Assembly (NCBI GenBank): GCA_030151165.1
Contig: JASLEM010000455.1
Location: forward strand, 1-15,293
Reading direction: 5' to 3'
From: Burkholderiaceae bacterium
GTDB lineage: Bacteria > Pseudomonadota > Gammaproteobacteria > Burkholderiales > Burkholderiaceae
Length of the DNA stretch: 15,293 nucleotides
Shown here: piece after piece, positions 1 to 7,834 of the stretch
How positions within the stretch are numbered: position 1 is the stretch's first letter
How the letters are laid out: each line of letters starts with the position of its first letter
Translations under genes and position numbers: made by a program
Notes under the pieces: generated by a model
What the model was told of the DNA's origin: nothing
Database searches by the model: none
The model's input: the letters and a program-made list of their open reading frames with translations, nothing else

Positions 1-652
1 CCGGGTTCGGGTAGACGCCCGCGGCGATCAGGCCGGCGTAGTGGGCCATGTCGACCATGAAGACGGCGCCGATCTCCTTGGCGATCCTGGCGAAGCGCTC
101 GAAGTCGATGCGCAGCGCGAACGCCGACGCGCCGGCGATGATCAGCTTCGGCTTGTGCTCGCGCGCGGTGCGCTCCATCGCCTCGTAGTCGATGTCCTCG
201 TTCTTGTCCAGGCCGTAGCTGACGACCTTGAACCACTTGCCGCTCATGTTGAGCGCCATGCCGTGCGTCAGGTGGCCGCCCTCGGCGAGGCTCATGCCCA
301 TGATCGTGTCGCCGGGCTGCAGCAGGCCGAGGAACACGGCCTGGTTGGCCTGCGAGCCCGAGTTCGGCTGGACGTTGGCGTTCTCGGCGCCGAAGAGCTG
401 CTTCACGCGGTCGATCGCGAGCTGCTCGACGACGTCGACGTTCTCGCAGCCGCCGTAGTAGCGCTTGCCCGGGTAGCCTTCGGCGTACTTGTTGGTGAGC
501 TGCGAGCCCTGCGCCTGCATCACGGCCGGCGAGCAGTAGTTCTCGGAGGCGATCAGCTCGATGTGGTGTTCCTGGCGCGCGTTCTCGGCCTGGATGGCGG
601 CCCAGAGAGCGGGGTCAACGTTGGCGATCGTCGATTGTTGGCGGTCGAACAT
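1..652 (-). CDS. glyA: serine hydroxymethyltransferase, N-terminal part (cut by window edge)
   Basis: PLP enzyme that interconverts serine and glycine while passing the one-carbon unit to tetrahydrofolate; cytosolic. I translated the minus strand from an ATG at 652-650: it begins [17 protein letters not shown] and runs 217 codons open to the left edge. Clear GlyA landmarks are IELIASENY (31-39), the [15 protein letters not shown] block, the [10 protein letters not shown] block, and [12 protein letters not shown] near the end, in which D201 and H204 correspond to the PLP-contacting Asp and His of the family. The PLP-binding lysine and about the last 200 residues lie outside the window. The start is supported by AAGGAA a few bases upstream and by the usual family N-terminus. 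The upstream neighbour, the transglycosylase, is on the same strand but 431 bp away, so a separate promoter is likely. Identity is nearly certain. Confidence 0.97.
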   Translation of the reverse strand, partial: MFDRQQSTIANVDPALWAAIQAENARQEHHIELIASENYCSPAVMQAQGSQLTNKYAEGYPGKRYYGGCENVDVVEQLAIDRVKQLFGAENANVQPNSGSQANQAVFLGLLQPGDTIMGMSLAEGGHLTHGMALNMSGKWFKVVSYGLDKNEDIDYEAMERTAREHKPKLIIAGASAFALRIDFERFARIAKEIGAVFMVDMAHYAGLIAAGVYPNP

Positions 653-1083
653 GAGGATTCCTTGGAAATGTCAGGCGGGGCGACGGTGTCGCGTTGGCGG
701 GCGTCGCCACGCTCCGGGCGGGATGCGACGGGCGCATCCTGACGGGAACTGCAGCGGTGCGCGTCATCGCGCTGCCCAGGCGAACGGCTGAAAAGACGGA
801 CGCGGAACGTTGCCCGGCCTGTCCTTCGCGCGTCCCGGTGGTGGCCCACCTCGCAACGCGTCCGCGAGAACGGGGCCGTCGCCGAAGGTCGCGTCCGAAG
901 GGGACGCCGGGGCGGGCGGAGCCGGAACTCTCGAGACGCGTCCTGTCGCCAGTCGCGCGAGCCGCCAGTTTAACGTGGCTCGCTCGCCGGCGCTGGCCGA
1001 GATGCGCGGATTGCCGGATTAAGAAGGAATCGGCGGGGCCGGCCGCCCGGGAAACCGGACGATCCGGCCGGACAGGCCCGAAC
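653..1083. other. intergenic region upstream of glyA
   Basis: 431 bp between the transglycosylase stop and the glyA start. It should hold the glyA promoter, but I find no convincing -35/-10 pair. Features seen are CGCGTCC on the plus strand at 829-835, 857-863, 890-896 and 937-943, its reverse complement at 798-804, and an 8-bp palindrome TCTCGAGA at 929-936. Open frames crossing it have no recognisable protein sequence. I looked for a glycine riboswitch because of glyA and found no acceptable match in the glyA orientation. Confidence 0.5.
1036..1079 (-). terminator. GC hairpin just downstream of the transglycosylase
   Basis: GGGCC (1036-1040) pairs with GGCCC (75-79 of the same block, 1075-1079), and the inner GGCC (1041-1044) pairs with GGCC (1066-1069), with a bulge on one side. 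It starts 5 bp past the stop codon on the minus strand. There is no U-tract, so this is only a possible factor-assisted or processing hairpin. Confidence 0.25.
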
Positions 1084-2043
1084 TCAACGCGCCAGGGCGA
1101 CGCGCTGCTTGACCGGCGCCGCGTCGGCGGCTTCGGCCTCGTGCACCACCGACGGGGCGTCGGCGTGCGCGGTGGTGTCGCTGGCGGCGGTCGCGGCCGG
1201 GGCGACGGCCGGTGCCGGCGCGGCGACCGGGGTCGGCGCGACCACGGCGATCATCGGCGCGGTCGGCGGCACGTTCTGGCCCGCGGCGACGCGCTTGAGC
1301 AGCTCGTGCTCGGCCATGACCTTGGAGGCATAGCCGCCGTCGTCGTCGGTCGCGCCGGCGCCGACGTAGAAGTGCAGGCCGCCCTGCAGGCCGCCGGCCT
1401 TGCCGATGCATTCCTTCAGCACGAGCACGCCGACGCGCAGGTTGCTCACCGGGTCGAAGGCCGCCAGGTGGCCGCCGTAGGCCTCGTACTTGTCGTTGTG
1501 GATCTTGGTCATCACCTGCATCAGCCCCTGCGCGCCCACCGGGCTCTGCGCGAACGGGTTGAAGCTGGATTCGACGGCCATCACCGCGAGGATCAGCGTC
1601 GGCTCGAGGCCGTCGCGCTGGCCCACCGTCCACGATTCCTGCACGAGGCGGGCGATCGGCTCCGGCGCCACGTGGTAGCGGCGCACGATCCAGCGGGCGA
1701 CGTTGGCCTGCGCCCGCGTCAGGTCGGCCAGGTCGGCCGTGGTGGCGGTGCTGGTCGGACCGGCGGCCGGGGCATCGGCCTCGGCGACGGCGGCCAGGTC
1801 CTCGCCGCCGCTGCGCGCGAGGTGGCGGGCTTCCAGCCAGCCCCAGGCGCGCGCCTCGAGGGTGTCGCGCAGGTCGTCCTGGCCGGCCATGAACAGCGCG
1901 CCGGCCACCACGGCCAGGCCCACCATGGCCAGCATGCTGTGGCTCACGTCGAGCAGGCCGTGGCCCACGTCGGTCAGGAACACCGTCACTGACTCTCGCC
2001 CGGTCGTCAGTGCCTTGCGCACGACTGCTTGGGGTTGAAGCAT
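1084..2043 (-). CDS. membrane-anchored SLT-type lytic transglycosylase
   Basis: Predicted to cleave the peptidoglycan glycan strand with formation of 1,6-anhydro-muramic acid, acting on the periplasmic side. The protein is 319 aa. It has one hydrophobic segment near residues 36-54 (MLAMVGLAVVAGALFMAG), then a linker rich in Ala, Thr and Asp. The SLT domain spans roughly 135-250. Its hallmark AVESSFNP carries the likely catalytic Glu at 158, followed by GAQGLMQVM and the VSNLRVGVLVL segment. A C-terminal tail of about 65 residues rich in Ala, Pro and Val has no recognised domain. I chose the ATG at 2043, because AAAGGAGAGAG lies directly upstream and the hydrophobic anchor is then close to the N-terminus. 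The frame stays open to 2148, but that extension is Arg/Pro-rich and unconvincing. Divergent from ubiD. The subfamily is not resolved. Confidence 0.85.
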   Translation of the reverse strand: MLQPQAVVRKALTTGRESVTVFLTDVGHGLLDVSHSMLAMVGLAVVAGALFMAGQDDLRDTLEARAWGWLEARHLARSGGEDLAAVAEADAPAAGPTSTATTADLADLTRAQANVARWIVRRYHVAPEPIARLVQESWTVGQRDGLEPTLILAVMAVESSFNPFAQSPVGAQGLMQVMTKIHNDKYEAYGGHLAAFDPVSNLRVGVLVLKECIGKAGGLQGGLHFYVGAGATDDDGGYASKVMAEHELLKRVAAGQNVPPTAPMIAVVAPTPVAAPAPAVAPAATAASDTTAHADAPSVVHEAEAADAAPVKQRVALAR

Positions 2044-2055
2044 CTCTCTCCTTTC
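2044..2055 (-). promoter_or_regulatory. strong ribosome binding site deciding the transglycosylase start
   Basis: On the minus strand the sequence just before the ATG is GAAAGGAGAGAG. The GGAG core at 2051-2048 leaves four bases to the ATG. It is the best Shine-Dalgarno in the window and favours the 319-aa form over the 354-aa form. Confidence 0.7.
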
Positions 2056-2303
2056 ACAGCGGTCGCGGGCTCGGCGGTCGACACGCACAAAGGGTGTCGG
2101 CGCGAAGCTCGAGGGCGACGCTGGCGATAATGGATCGCTGCGATTCATGGCCGGGGAATCTGCGTCTAGCAGCCGGCGGCAGCATCAGGGCCGGCCTCTT
2201 CGGTGGAGGCGGGATAACCCTGGGGATCGGTCTGGGGCGGATTGTAGGGAGCCTCAAAATAACCCGTCAACAATATGGACTTGCAAAGTCATAACAAAAA
2301 GAT
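2056..2303. other. divergent intergenic region, transglycosylase / ubiD
   Basis: Holds the promoters of two divergent genes. The last 50 bp before ubiD (about 2250-2303) are unusually AT-rich for this window. They contain an inverted repeat GACTT-GCA-AAGTC at 2278-2290. A modest promoter reading for ubiD is TCAACA (2267-2272), 17 bp, CATAAC (2290-2295), which would start the transcript only about 2 bases before the ATG. No good Shine-Dalgarno precedes ubiD. No clear promoter was found for the minus-strand gene. Confidence 0.35.
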
Positions 2304-3884
2304 ATGAAATATCGTGATTTGCGCGATTTCGCAGCAGGTTTGGAGGCTTCTGGGGAGTTGACTCGTGTAACAGCGCCGGTCTCCCCTAACCTGGAGATGA
2401 CCGCGCTGGCCGACCGCGTGCTCCGCCAGGGCGGCCCCGCGTTGATGTTCGAACACCCCACCGGGTATGACATCCCGGTGCTCGCCAACCTGTTCGGGAC
2501 GCCCCATCGCGTGGCCCTCGGCATGGGCGCGGTGGACATCTCCGAGCTGCGCGGCATCGGCCAGCTGCTCGCCAACCTGCGCGAGCCGGAGCCGCCGAAG
2601 TCGGTCAAGGACGCCGGCAAGCTGTGGACGATGGGCAAGGCGCTGTGGGACATGAAGCCCGCCGTCGTGCGCTCCGGGCCGTGCCAGGAGGTCGTGCAGG
2701 AAGCGGCGGAGATCGACCTCGCGCAGTGGCCGATCCAGACCTGCTGGCCGGGCGACATCGGCCCGCTGCTGACCTGGGGCCTCGTCGTGACGCGCGGCCC
2801 GCGCAACGTGCCGAAGCCGCGGCTGCGCCAGAACCTGGGCATCTACCGCCAGCAGGTCATCGGCCAGCGCGAGCTCATCATGCGCTGGCTCACCCACCGC
2901 GGCGGCGCGCTCGACTTCCGCGAATTCGCCCGCGTCAACCCCGGCAAGCCGTTCCCGCTCGTCTGCGCGCTCGGCGCCGACCCGGCGACCACGCTCGGCG
3001 CCGTCACGCCGGTGCCCGATTCGCTCAGCGAGTACCAGTTCGCCGGCCTGCTGCGCGGCGGGCGCACGGAGCTCGTCGAGACGAAGACCGGCGAGGACGG
3101 CCTGATGCTGCAGGTGCCCGCGCGCGCCGAGATGATCCTCGAGGGCCACATCCCGACCGCCGAGCCCGGCTTCACCGGCTTCAGCGACCGGGGCATCCCG
3201 TTGAAGGAGCAGGGTGGCTATCTATATGCGCTGGAAGGGCCGTTCGGCGACCACACCGGCTACTACAACGAGCGCGACTGGTTCCCGGTCTTCCGCCTCG
3301 ACCGCCTCACGCACCGCCGCGACCCGATCTACCACTCGACCTACACCGGCAAGCCGCCCGACGAGCCCGCCGTGCTGGGCGTCGCGCTGAACGAGGTCTT
3401 CGTGCCGCTGCTGCAGAAGCAGTTTCCCGAGATCGTCGACTTCTACCTGCCGCCCGAGGCCTGCAGCTACCGCATGGCCGTGATCTCGATGAAGAAGGCC
3501 TACGCCGGCCACGCCAAGCGGCTGATGTTCGGCCTGTGGAGCGTGCTGCGCCAGTTCATGTACACGAAGTTCATCGTGGTGGTCGACGAGGACATCGACA
3601 TCCGCGACTGGAACGAAGTGATCTGGGCGATCACGACGCGGATGGATCCGGTGCGCGACACGACGCTGGTCGACCACACGCCGATCGACTACCTCGACTT
3701 CGCCTCGCCCGTCAGCGGCCTCGGCGGCAAGATGGGGCTCGACGCGACCTCGAAGTGGCCCGGCGAGACGAGCCGCGAATGGGGTCGTCCGATCACGCTG
3801 GACGGCGCGCTGACGAAGGACGTCGAGCAGCGGCTGGACGCCGTGTTCTCCGCCGTGATGGCGACGAGGAAGGCCGGCGCCTAG
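2304..3884 (+). CDS. ubiD: 4-hydroxy-3-polyprenylbenzoate decarboxylase UbiD
   Basis: Decarboxylates the polyprenylated 4-hydroxybenzoate intermediate of ubiquinone synthesis, using the prenylated FMN cofactor made by UbiX. It is 526 aa and begins [14 protein letters not shown], the standard UbiD N-terminus, so the ATG at 2304 is secure. Family blocks seen are NLGIYRQQV (177-185, with the cofactor-site Arg182), AEMILEGHI (Glu280), [11 protein letters not shown] (from 311), [45 protein letters not shown], and [11 protein letters not shown] near the C-terminus. Between EGHI and [11 protein letters not shown] there is an insertion of roughly 20 residues (about 285-309) compared with E. coli UbiD, which as I remember is common in comamonad-type Burkholderiales. 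ubiX is not in the window. UbiD-like enzymes also act on other aromatic acids, but the match to the ubiquinone type is strong. Confidence 0.96.
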   Translation: MKYRDLRDFAAGLEASGELTRVTAPVSPNLEMTALADRVLRQGGPALMFEHPTGYDIPVLANLFGTPHRVALGMGAVDISELRGIGQLLANLREPEPPKSVKDAGKLWTMGKALWDMKPAVVRSGPCQEVVQEAAEIDLAQWPIQTCWPGDIGPLLTWGLVVTRGPRNVPKPRLRQNLGIYRQQVIGQRELIMRWLTHRGGALDFREFARVNPGKPFPLVCALGADPATTLGAVTPVPDSLSEYQFAGLLRGGRTELVETKTGEDGLMLQVPARAEMILEGHIPTAEPGFTGFSDRGIPLKEQGGYLYALEGPFGDHTGYYNERDWFPVFRLDRLTHRRDPIYHSTYTGKPPDEPAVLGVALNEVFVPLLQKQFPEIVDFYLPPEACSYRMAVISMKKAYAGHAKRLMFGLWSVLRQFMYTKFIVVVDEDIDIRDWNEVIWAITTRMDPVRDTTLVDHTPIDYLDFASPVSGLGGKMGLDATSKWPGETSREWGRPITLDGALTKDVEQRLDAVFSAVMATRKAGA

Positions 3885-3908
3885 ACCCGTTCGGCGAGCG
3901 TGGCAAGA

Positions 3909-3927
3909 GGCGCGAGGCTATCGCGCC
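3909..3927 (+). terminator. perfect hairpin downstream of ubiD
   Basis: GGCGCGA (3909-3915) and TCGCGCC (3921-3927) form a perfect 7-bp stem with a 5-base loop, starting 24 bp after the ubiD stop. A TTTTTCTT run follows about 20 bases later, further away than in a textbook intrinsic terminator. GCAAG (3903-3907) and CTTGC (3952-3956) could close a larger structure around both. Confidence 0.4.
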
Positions 3928-3986
3928 GGGCGCATCCTTCGCTCCGTTTTTCTTGCGCGCTCCGCGCTTCGGGGCTATCTTGGAGC

Positions 3987-4026
3987 TGCCTCATCGAGGC
4001 ACTCCCCTCTGCGCAATCGATGCGCA
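3987..4026. repeat. two small inverted repeats in the convergent spacer
   Basis: TGCCTC-ATC-GAGGCA lies at 3987-4001, and TGCGCA-ATCGA-TGCGCA at 4010-4026. Both are short perfect arms between the convergent ubiD and S46 peptidase genes. They may only add to structured 3' ends. Confidence 0.3.
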
Positions 4027-4083
4027 ACCGGAGCCCCGGACGTTCCGTTCCGGATCTCCAATGGGCGGCGTTCAAGCCACCCG

Positions 4084-4119
4084 GAAGCCCCATGTGCGGT
4101 CACACGTGCATGGGGCTTC
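4084..4119. terminator. bidirectional terminator-like hairpin between ubiD and the S46 peptidase
   Basis: GAAGCCCCATG (4084-4094) and CATGGGGCTTC (4109-4119) form a perfect 11-bp stem around a 14-base loop. It sits 27 bp beyond the peptidase stop (minus strand) and 200 bp beyond the ubiD stop. The AAG/CTT base of the stem gives short A/T tracts on either strand, so it could stop transcripts from both sides, mainly the peptidase operon. This is the clearest terminator in the window. Confidence 0.65.
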
Positions 4120-4145
4120 GTCATTGCAGAAGCCCGCGTCCGGCA

Positions 4146-6227
4146 TCACCGCGGCGGGCCGATCTCCTTGAGCAGCGCGCTCGCGTGGTAGACCTTGTCG
4201 AGCGCCTCGAGGATCAGGTCGCCGCGCACCGCCACCGTCCGGTTGGTCGACTCGTCCCACCAGAACGCGCCGCCGTTCGAATCCATGTTGCCGTCGAACG
4301 CGAGGCCGACGATGTCGCCATGGCGATCCAGCACCGGGCTGCCCGAGTTGCCGCCGACGATGTCGTTGGTGGTCGTGAAGTTCATGCGCAGCGCCGGATC
4401 GAGGCGCGGCTTCGCGGCGAGCCACGAGGCCGGCAGCTTGAACGGCTCGTAGCCGGTCGCGCGGTCGAACAGGCCGCCGACGGTCGTGTACGGCCCGACC
4501 ATCGCGCCGTGCTGCTGCCAGCCTTCGACGATGCCGAACGACAGGCGCAGCGTGAACGTCGCGTCCGGGTAGGTCGCGGTGCCGGACTGCGCGAAGCGCA
4601 CCTGGGCGATCCGCTCGGCGTTCTTGTGCTCGACGGCCAGCACCTCGTCGTCGCGGCGCTTGCGCAGCGCGCGCGACTCCGGCTCCATGACGCGCGCGGC
4701 GCGGATGAACGGGTCGTCCGACGCCTCGATCGCCGCCTTGCCGCCTTGCCACAGCTTCTGGCGATAGGCGAGGTTGCCGAGCTTCGTCGTCCTGATCCAG
4801 CGCGCGGCGAGCACGTCGGGCGATTCGCGGCCGAGCACCTGGCGCACGAGCGGGTCGTCGGCGCCGAGCCACTCGCGCAGCTTGGTCAGCGACCACGCGA
4901 GCTTGGCCTGCTCCAGCGCGGGCGCGATCGGCTCGGGCGACATGACGGTGTCCTGCACCGCCGGCAGCGCCGCGTCGGTGAAGCCGGGCAGGCGCCGCGC
5001 GTCCGGCAGCGCGCGCTCGTCGGCGGCGCGCACGAGGTTGCGGGCGATGTTGAAGTAGGTCGTGTTGAAGCCCGCGCGCCCTTCCGTGTAGCGGTAGCGC
5101 ATCGAGATCTCGTGCGCGGTCTTCTGCGCCGCGGCGATCTCGTCCCAGGCGCCCGTGTCCGCCTGCAGCTCGGGGTGCTGTTGCGCGTATGCGCGCAGGG
5201 CCGCCTCGTCGGCGCGCTTGGCGGCGAACACGGCCGGGTCGCGCAGCACGTCGAGCTCGGCGTAGAGCGCCTTGAACGAGTTCTCGACGCCGTCGATCTC
5301 TTCCTTGGCCTCGCGCGCGTTCTCGGTCGACTCGGCCGCGAAGCGGTTCAGCAGCCCGCGCAGCTCGGCGAGGTGCGTCACGCGCCACGGGAACTCGTCG
5401 TCGCGCAGCTGCTCGAGCTGCGCCACCGTCAGCTGGCGCTGCGTTCCGCCCGGATGCCCGCTGGTGATCGCCAGGTCGCCCGGCTCGGCGCCGGCCTTGC
5501 TGAAGCGCAGGAACTCGTTGCCGTGGACGGGCTGCCCGCCTTCGTACGCGCGGACGATGCCGATGTCCATGTCGTAGCGCGGGAAGTTGAAGTTGTCCGG
5601 GTCGCCGCCGAACTGGGCCACGTCGTATTCCGGCGCGAAGACCAGGCGCACGTCGCTGAAGCGGTGGTAGCGGTACAGGTGGTGGACGGCGCCGCCGTAG
5701 AGGTCGACGACGTCGCAGCGCGTCGCGGCGTCCTTGCCGACGCAGTCGGCCGTGAGGCGCGCGACCTCGGCGCGCTGCGCGGCGGTGAACGCGGCGCCGC
5801 TCAGGCCGGCGCCGGCCTGGACGACGAGCGCGGTGACGTCGGTGATCTTGTCGAGCCGGTCGAGCGCGAAGTTCGGGCAGCGCCGCTCCTGTGCCTCGGT
5901 CTTCGCGAGGAAGCCTTCGCGCTGCAGGTCGTGCTTCGGCGTCGACAGCTGGCCGACGCAGTCCTCGACGCAGTGGTCGTTGGTCATCACCAGGCCGTTC
6001 GGCGAGATGAACGACGCCGAGCAGCCGCCCTCGTCGCGCAGCGAGGCGTGCATCACCTTCGCGACCCAGTCGGCATCGGGCTTGAAGTCGTAGGTCTTCG
6101 CGAGTTGCGCGTAGGGCAGGTTGTCGAGCGTCCACATGCCTTCGGCCGCCCGCGCGCCCGGCGCGGCGAGCGTCGAGCAGAGGAAGGCCGTGGCGACGGC
6201 GAAGGTCTTGGGGCGGGCATGTCGCAT
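4146..6227 (-). CDS. S46-family dipeptidyl-peptidase (DPP7-like), secreted
   Basis: Predicted periplasmic serine exopeptidase that removes dipeptides from peptide N-termini. It is 693 aa, the usual size for S46. A Sec signal peptide (hydrophobic core about 9-22, likely cleavage after GARA, residue 27) leads into GMWTLDNLP. The chymotrypsin-like triad is readable: His85 in LVMTNDHC, Asp221 in YDMDIGIVRAY (chosen by spacing, since H to D is 136 here and about 138 in known members), and Ser628 in GGNSGSP. FDGN follows 18 residues after the Ser. The position of Gly646 matches the residue that is Arg673 in P. gingivalis DPP11 and Gly in DPP7, so a DPP7-like preference for hydrophobic P1 residues is inferred. 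Cysteines at 69, 86, 90, 117, 162 and 171 may form disulfides. GAGGAC lies upstream of the start. It is downstream of the DUF218 gene by 51 bp, probably in one transcript. Confidence 0.9.
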   Translation of the reverse strand: MRHARPKTFAVATAFLCSTLAAPGARAAEGMWTLDNLPYAQLAKTYDFKPDADWVAKVMHASLRDEGGCSASFISPNGLVMTNDHCVEDCVGQLSTPKHDLQREGFLAKTEAQERRCPNFALDRLDKITDVTALVVQAGAGLSGAAFTAAQRAEVARLTADCVGKDAATRCDVVDLYGGAVHHLYRYHRFSDVRLVFAPEYDVAQFGGDPDNFNFPRYDMDIGIVRAYEGGQPVHGNEFLRFSKAGAEPGDLAITSGHPGGTQRQLTVAQLEQLRDDEFPWRVTHLAELRGLLNRFAAESTENAREAKEEIDGVENSFKALYAELDVLRDPAVFAAKRADEAALRAYAQQHPELQADTGAWDEIAAAQKTAHEISMRYRYTEGRAGFNTTYFNIARNLVRAADERALPDARRLPGFTDAALPAVQDTVMSPEPIAPALEQAKLAWSLTKLREWLGADDPLVRQVLGRESPDVLAARWIRTTKLGNLAYRQKLWQGGKAAIEASDDPFIRAARVMEPESRALRKRRDDEVLAVEHKNAERIAQVRFAQSGTATYPDATFTLRLSFGIVEGWQQHGAMVGPYTTVGGLFDRATGYEPFKLPASWLAAKPRLDPALRMNFTTTNDIVGGNSGSPVLDRHGDIVGLAFDGNMDSNGGAFWWDESTNRTVAVRGDLILEALDKVYHASALLKEIGPPR

Positions 6228-6278
6228 CGAGGCGTCCTCACGAGACGGCGCACGCGGCGCCGGACGGGCGACAGTATC

Positions 6279-7175
6279 TCAGCCGTGCGGCGGCGCGGAC
6301 GGTGGCGATGCGACGGGCCGCTGAAACAAGGGGTCGGCGAACGAGGCGAGCACCTCGCGCAGCACCGCGCGCATGCGCTGGGCGCCGTCGCCGGACGGCA
6401 TCCAGGCGAGCACGGAGCGGTCGCCCGAGTACGCGATCCCCATCGGCGCGGCGACGATGCGCGGTGCCGCGACGCCCGACGCCGACGAGGCCGGCAGGGC
6501 CGCCGCCGCGGCGCGGAACTCGCGCATCGCGCGCGGCATGTGCCAGCCGTGGGTGACGACGACGATCTCGCGCACGCCTGCCGCCGCGAGCATCGGCACG
6601 GTGTTGCCGGCGTTCTCGTGGGTGTCGCGCGACCGTGTCTCGGCCCAGCGCAGCGGCCGCCCGAACTCGTCGCGCGCCGCGTCGGCCATCACCTGCGCCT
6701 CGGGCGGCAGCGGGTCGTCCGCCGCGGCCCAGCCGCGTCCGCCGGAGGCCGCGAGCGGCACGCCCGTCTCGCGGCTGAGCCAGGCGCCGTAGCGCAGGCG
6801 GGCGAGCGCCGCGACGTTGAGCGTCTCGCGGCCGAACTCGGGCGCCGCGCGGTCGACGCCGCCGCCCAGCACGACGATCGCCATGCTCTCGCCCGCCGTC
6901 GCCCGCGCCTGGAGGTCGGCGCGCTCGGCCGGCCCGAGCGCGGGCGGCTCGTCCAGCGCGTGGCGCTCGACCCAGTCCGAGGCGCCGTCGCACGCGCCGA
7001 GCCACAGGCCGACGCACGCGACCGCGGCCAGCGCGCGGCCGCTGCGCGGGTGCGCCCGCGCGCGCCACGCGCCCGCGAGCGCGAGGACGATGAACGGCAC
7101 CGGCGGCAGCACGAGCGCGGCGAGCACGGGCTTGACGCCGACGACGCCCGCGGAGGTCAACCAAGCTGGAAACAT
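6279..7175 (-). CDS. DUF218 (YdcF/SanA/ElyC) family membrane protein
   Basis: 298 aa. Two hydrophobic segments lie at the N-terminus (about 15-37 and 47-62), separated by a short Arg-rich loop. A DUF218 domain follows (about 97-225). Family features are SMAIVVLGGGV (97-107), the ARLRYGAWL helix, LAASGGRGW (141-149), the downstream acidic PPEAQVMADAA, SRDTHENAGNT (182-192) and THGWHMPRAMREF (208-220). E. coli relatives ElyC and SanA affect envelope and vancomycin resistance; the precise biochemistry of the family is unsettled, so no reaction is claimed. A Pro/Ser-rich tail ends the protein. The start at 7175 has only a weak upstream GAGAA. First gene of a likely operon with the S46 peptidase. 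Divergent from msrA, with a 92-bp gap. Confidence 0.82.
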   Translation of the reverse strand: MFPAWLTSAGVVGVKPVLAALVLPPVPFIVLALAGAWRARAHPRSGRALAAVACVGLWLGACDGASDWVERHALDEPPALGPAERADLQARATAGESMAIVVLGGGVDRAAPEFGRETLNVAALARLRYGAWLSRETGVPLAASGGRGWAAADDPLPPEAQVMADAARDEFGRPLRWAETRSRDTHENAGNTVPMLAAAGVREIVVVTHGWHMPRAMREFRAAAAALPASSASGVAAPRIVAAPMGIAYSGDRSVLAWMPSGDGAQRMRAVLREVLASFADPLFQRPVASPPSAPPHG

Positions 7176-7267
7176 GGGCGCATTCTCGCGGAGCGCGTGC
7201 CGGCGCGATCCTTGGCATCATGCGGCCCATTCCTTTCCAGCCCACACGAACCCCCGGGAGCCGACGA

Positions 7268-7804
7268 ATGAGCGATGCGGTCGAGACCATCACGTTGGCG
7301 GGCGGGTGCTTCTGGTGCGTCGAAGCCGTGTTCGAGCAGCTGCGCGGCGTGATCGACGTCCAGTCCGGCTACAGCAACGGCCACACGACGGCGCCGAGCT
7401 ACGAGGAGGTCTGCACCGGCAACACCGGCCACGCGGAGGTCGTGCGCGTGCGCTTCGACCCGGCGCGGCTGCCGCTGGCCGACGTGCTCCGGATCTTCTT
7501 CGCGACCCACGACGCCACGACGCTCAATCGGCAGGGCAACGACATCGGCACGCAGTACCGCTCGGGCATCTACTGGTCGGACGAGTCGCAGCGGCCGGTG
7601 ATCGAGCAGGTGCGGGCCGAGGCGGACGAGGAGCTCGGCGGACGCGTCGTCACGGAGGTCGCGGCGCTCGACAGCTATTCCGCTGCCGAGGGCTACCACC
7701 AGCACTACTTCGCCAACAACCCGACGCAGGGCTACTGCGCGGCGGTGGTGGGGCCGAAGGTCGAGAAGTTCCGCAAGGTGTTCAAGGATCGACTGGACGC
7801 CTGA
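7268..7804 (+). CDS. msrA: peptide-methionine (S)-S-oxide reductase MsrA
   Basis: Reduces the S-epimer of methionine sulfoxide in proteins back to methionine, using thioredoxin; cytosolic repair enzyme. It is 178 aa from the ATG at 7268, chosen because GGGAG sits 7-8 bases upstream and the ATG gives the usual short N-terminus. An in-frame ATG at 7220 would add 16 unlike residues. The catalytic motif GGCFWC is at residues 12-17 with the nucleophile Cys14. Other landmarks are VQSGYSNGHT, TGHAEVV, LRIFFATHDATTLNRQGND and GTQYRSGIY, then YHQHYF. Cys157 in GYCAAVV is the likely resolving cysteine. It converges on pdxH, whose stop is 30 bp away. msrB is not in the window. Confidence 0.96.
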   Translation: MSDAVETITLAGGCFWCVEAVFEQLRGVIDVQSGYSNGHTTAPSYEEVCTGNTGHAEVVRVRFDPARLPLADVLRIFFATHDATTLNRQGNDIGTQYRSGIYWSDESQRPVIEQVRAEADEELGGRVVTEVAALDSYSAAEGYHQHYFANNPTQGYCAAVVGPKVEKFRKVFKDRLDA

Positions 7805-7834
7805 CGCGCATGCACCGCGTCGCGCGGCCCGCGC

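Noticed and set aside
553..849. 98-codon minus-strand frame across the glyA start
   Set aside because: Overlaps the first 100 bases of glyA out of frame, with a basic, motif-free product.
870..945. Glycine riboswitch for glyA
   Set aside because: A GCCGAAGG core appears, but on the plus strand, opposite to glyA. The paired stems and the second aptamer features are missing, and no plus-strand gene follows.
2044..2148. 35-residue N-terminal extension of the transglycosylase
   Set aside because: The frame is open, but the internal ATG at 2043 has a very strong ribosome binding site and the extension is Arg/Pro/Ser-rich without a signal-like pattern.
2624..4171. 515-codon plus-strand frame overlapping ubiD
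   Set aside because: A frame-shifted reading of ubiD, Arg/Ala-rich with no motif.
7220..7267. Upstream ATG for MsrA
   Set aside because: Adds 16 residues unlike the family, while the ATG at 7268 has GGGAG at a good distance.
3900..7271. 1123-codon open frame on the plus strand, antisense to the S46 and DUF218 genes
   Set aside because: Its translation is Arg/Ala/Val/Asp-rich with no family motif, and it spans two well-supported genes on the other strand plus the spacer. Long antisense frames are expected where third codon positions are nearly all G or C.
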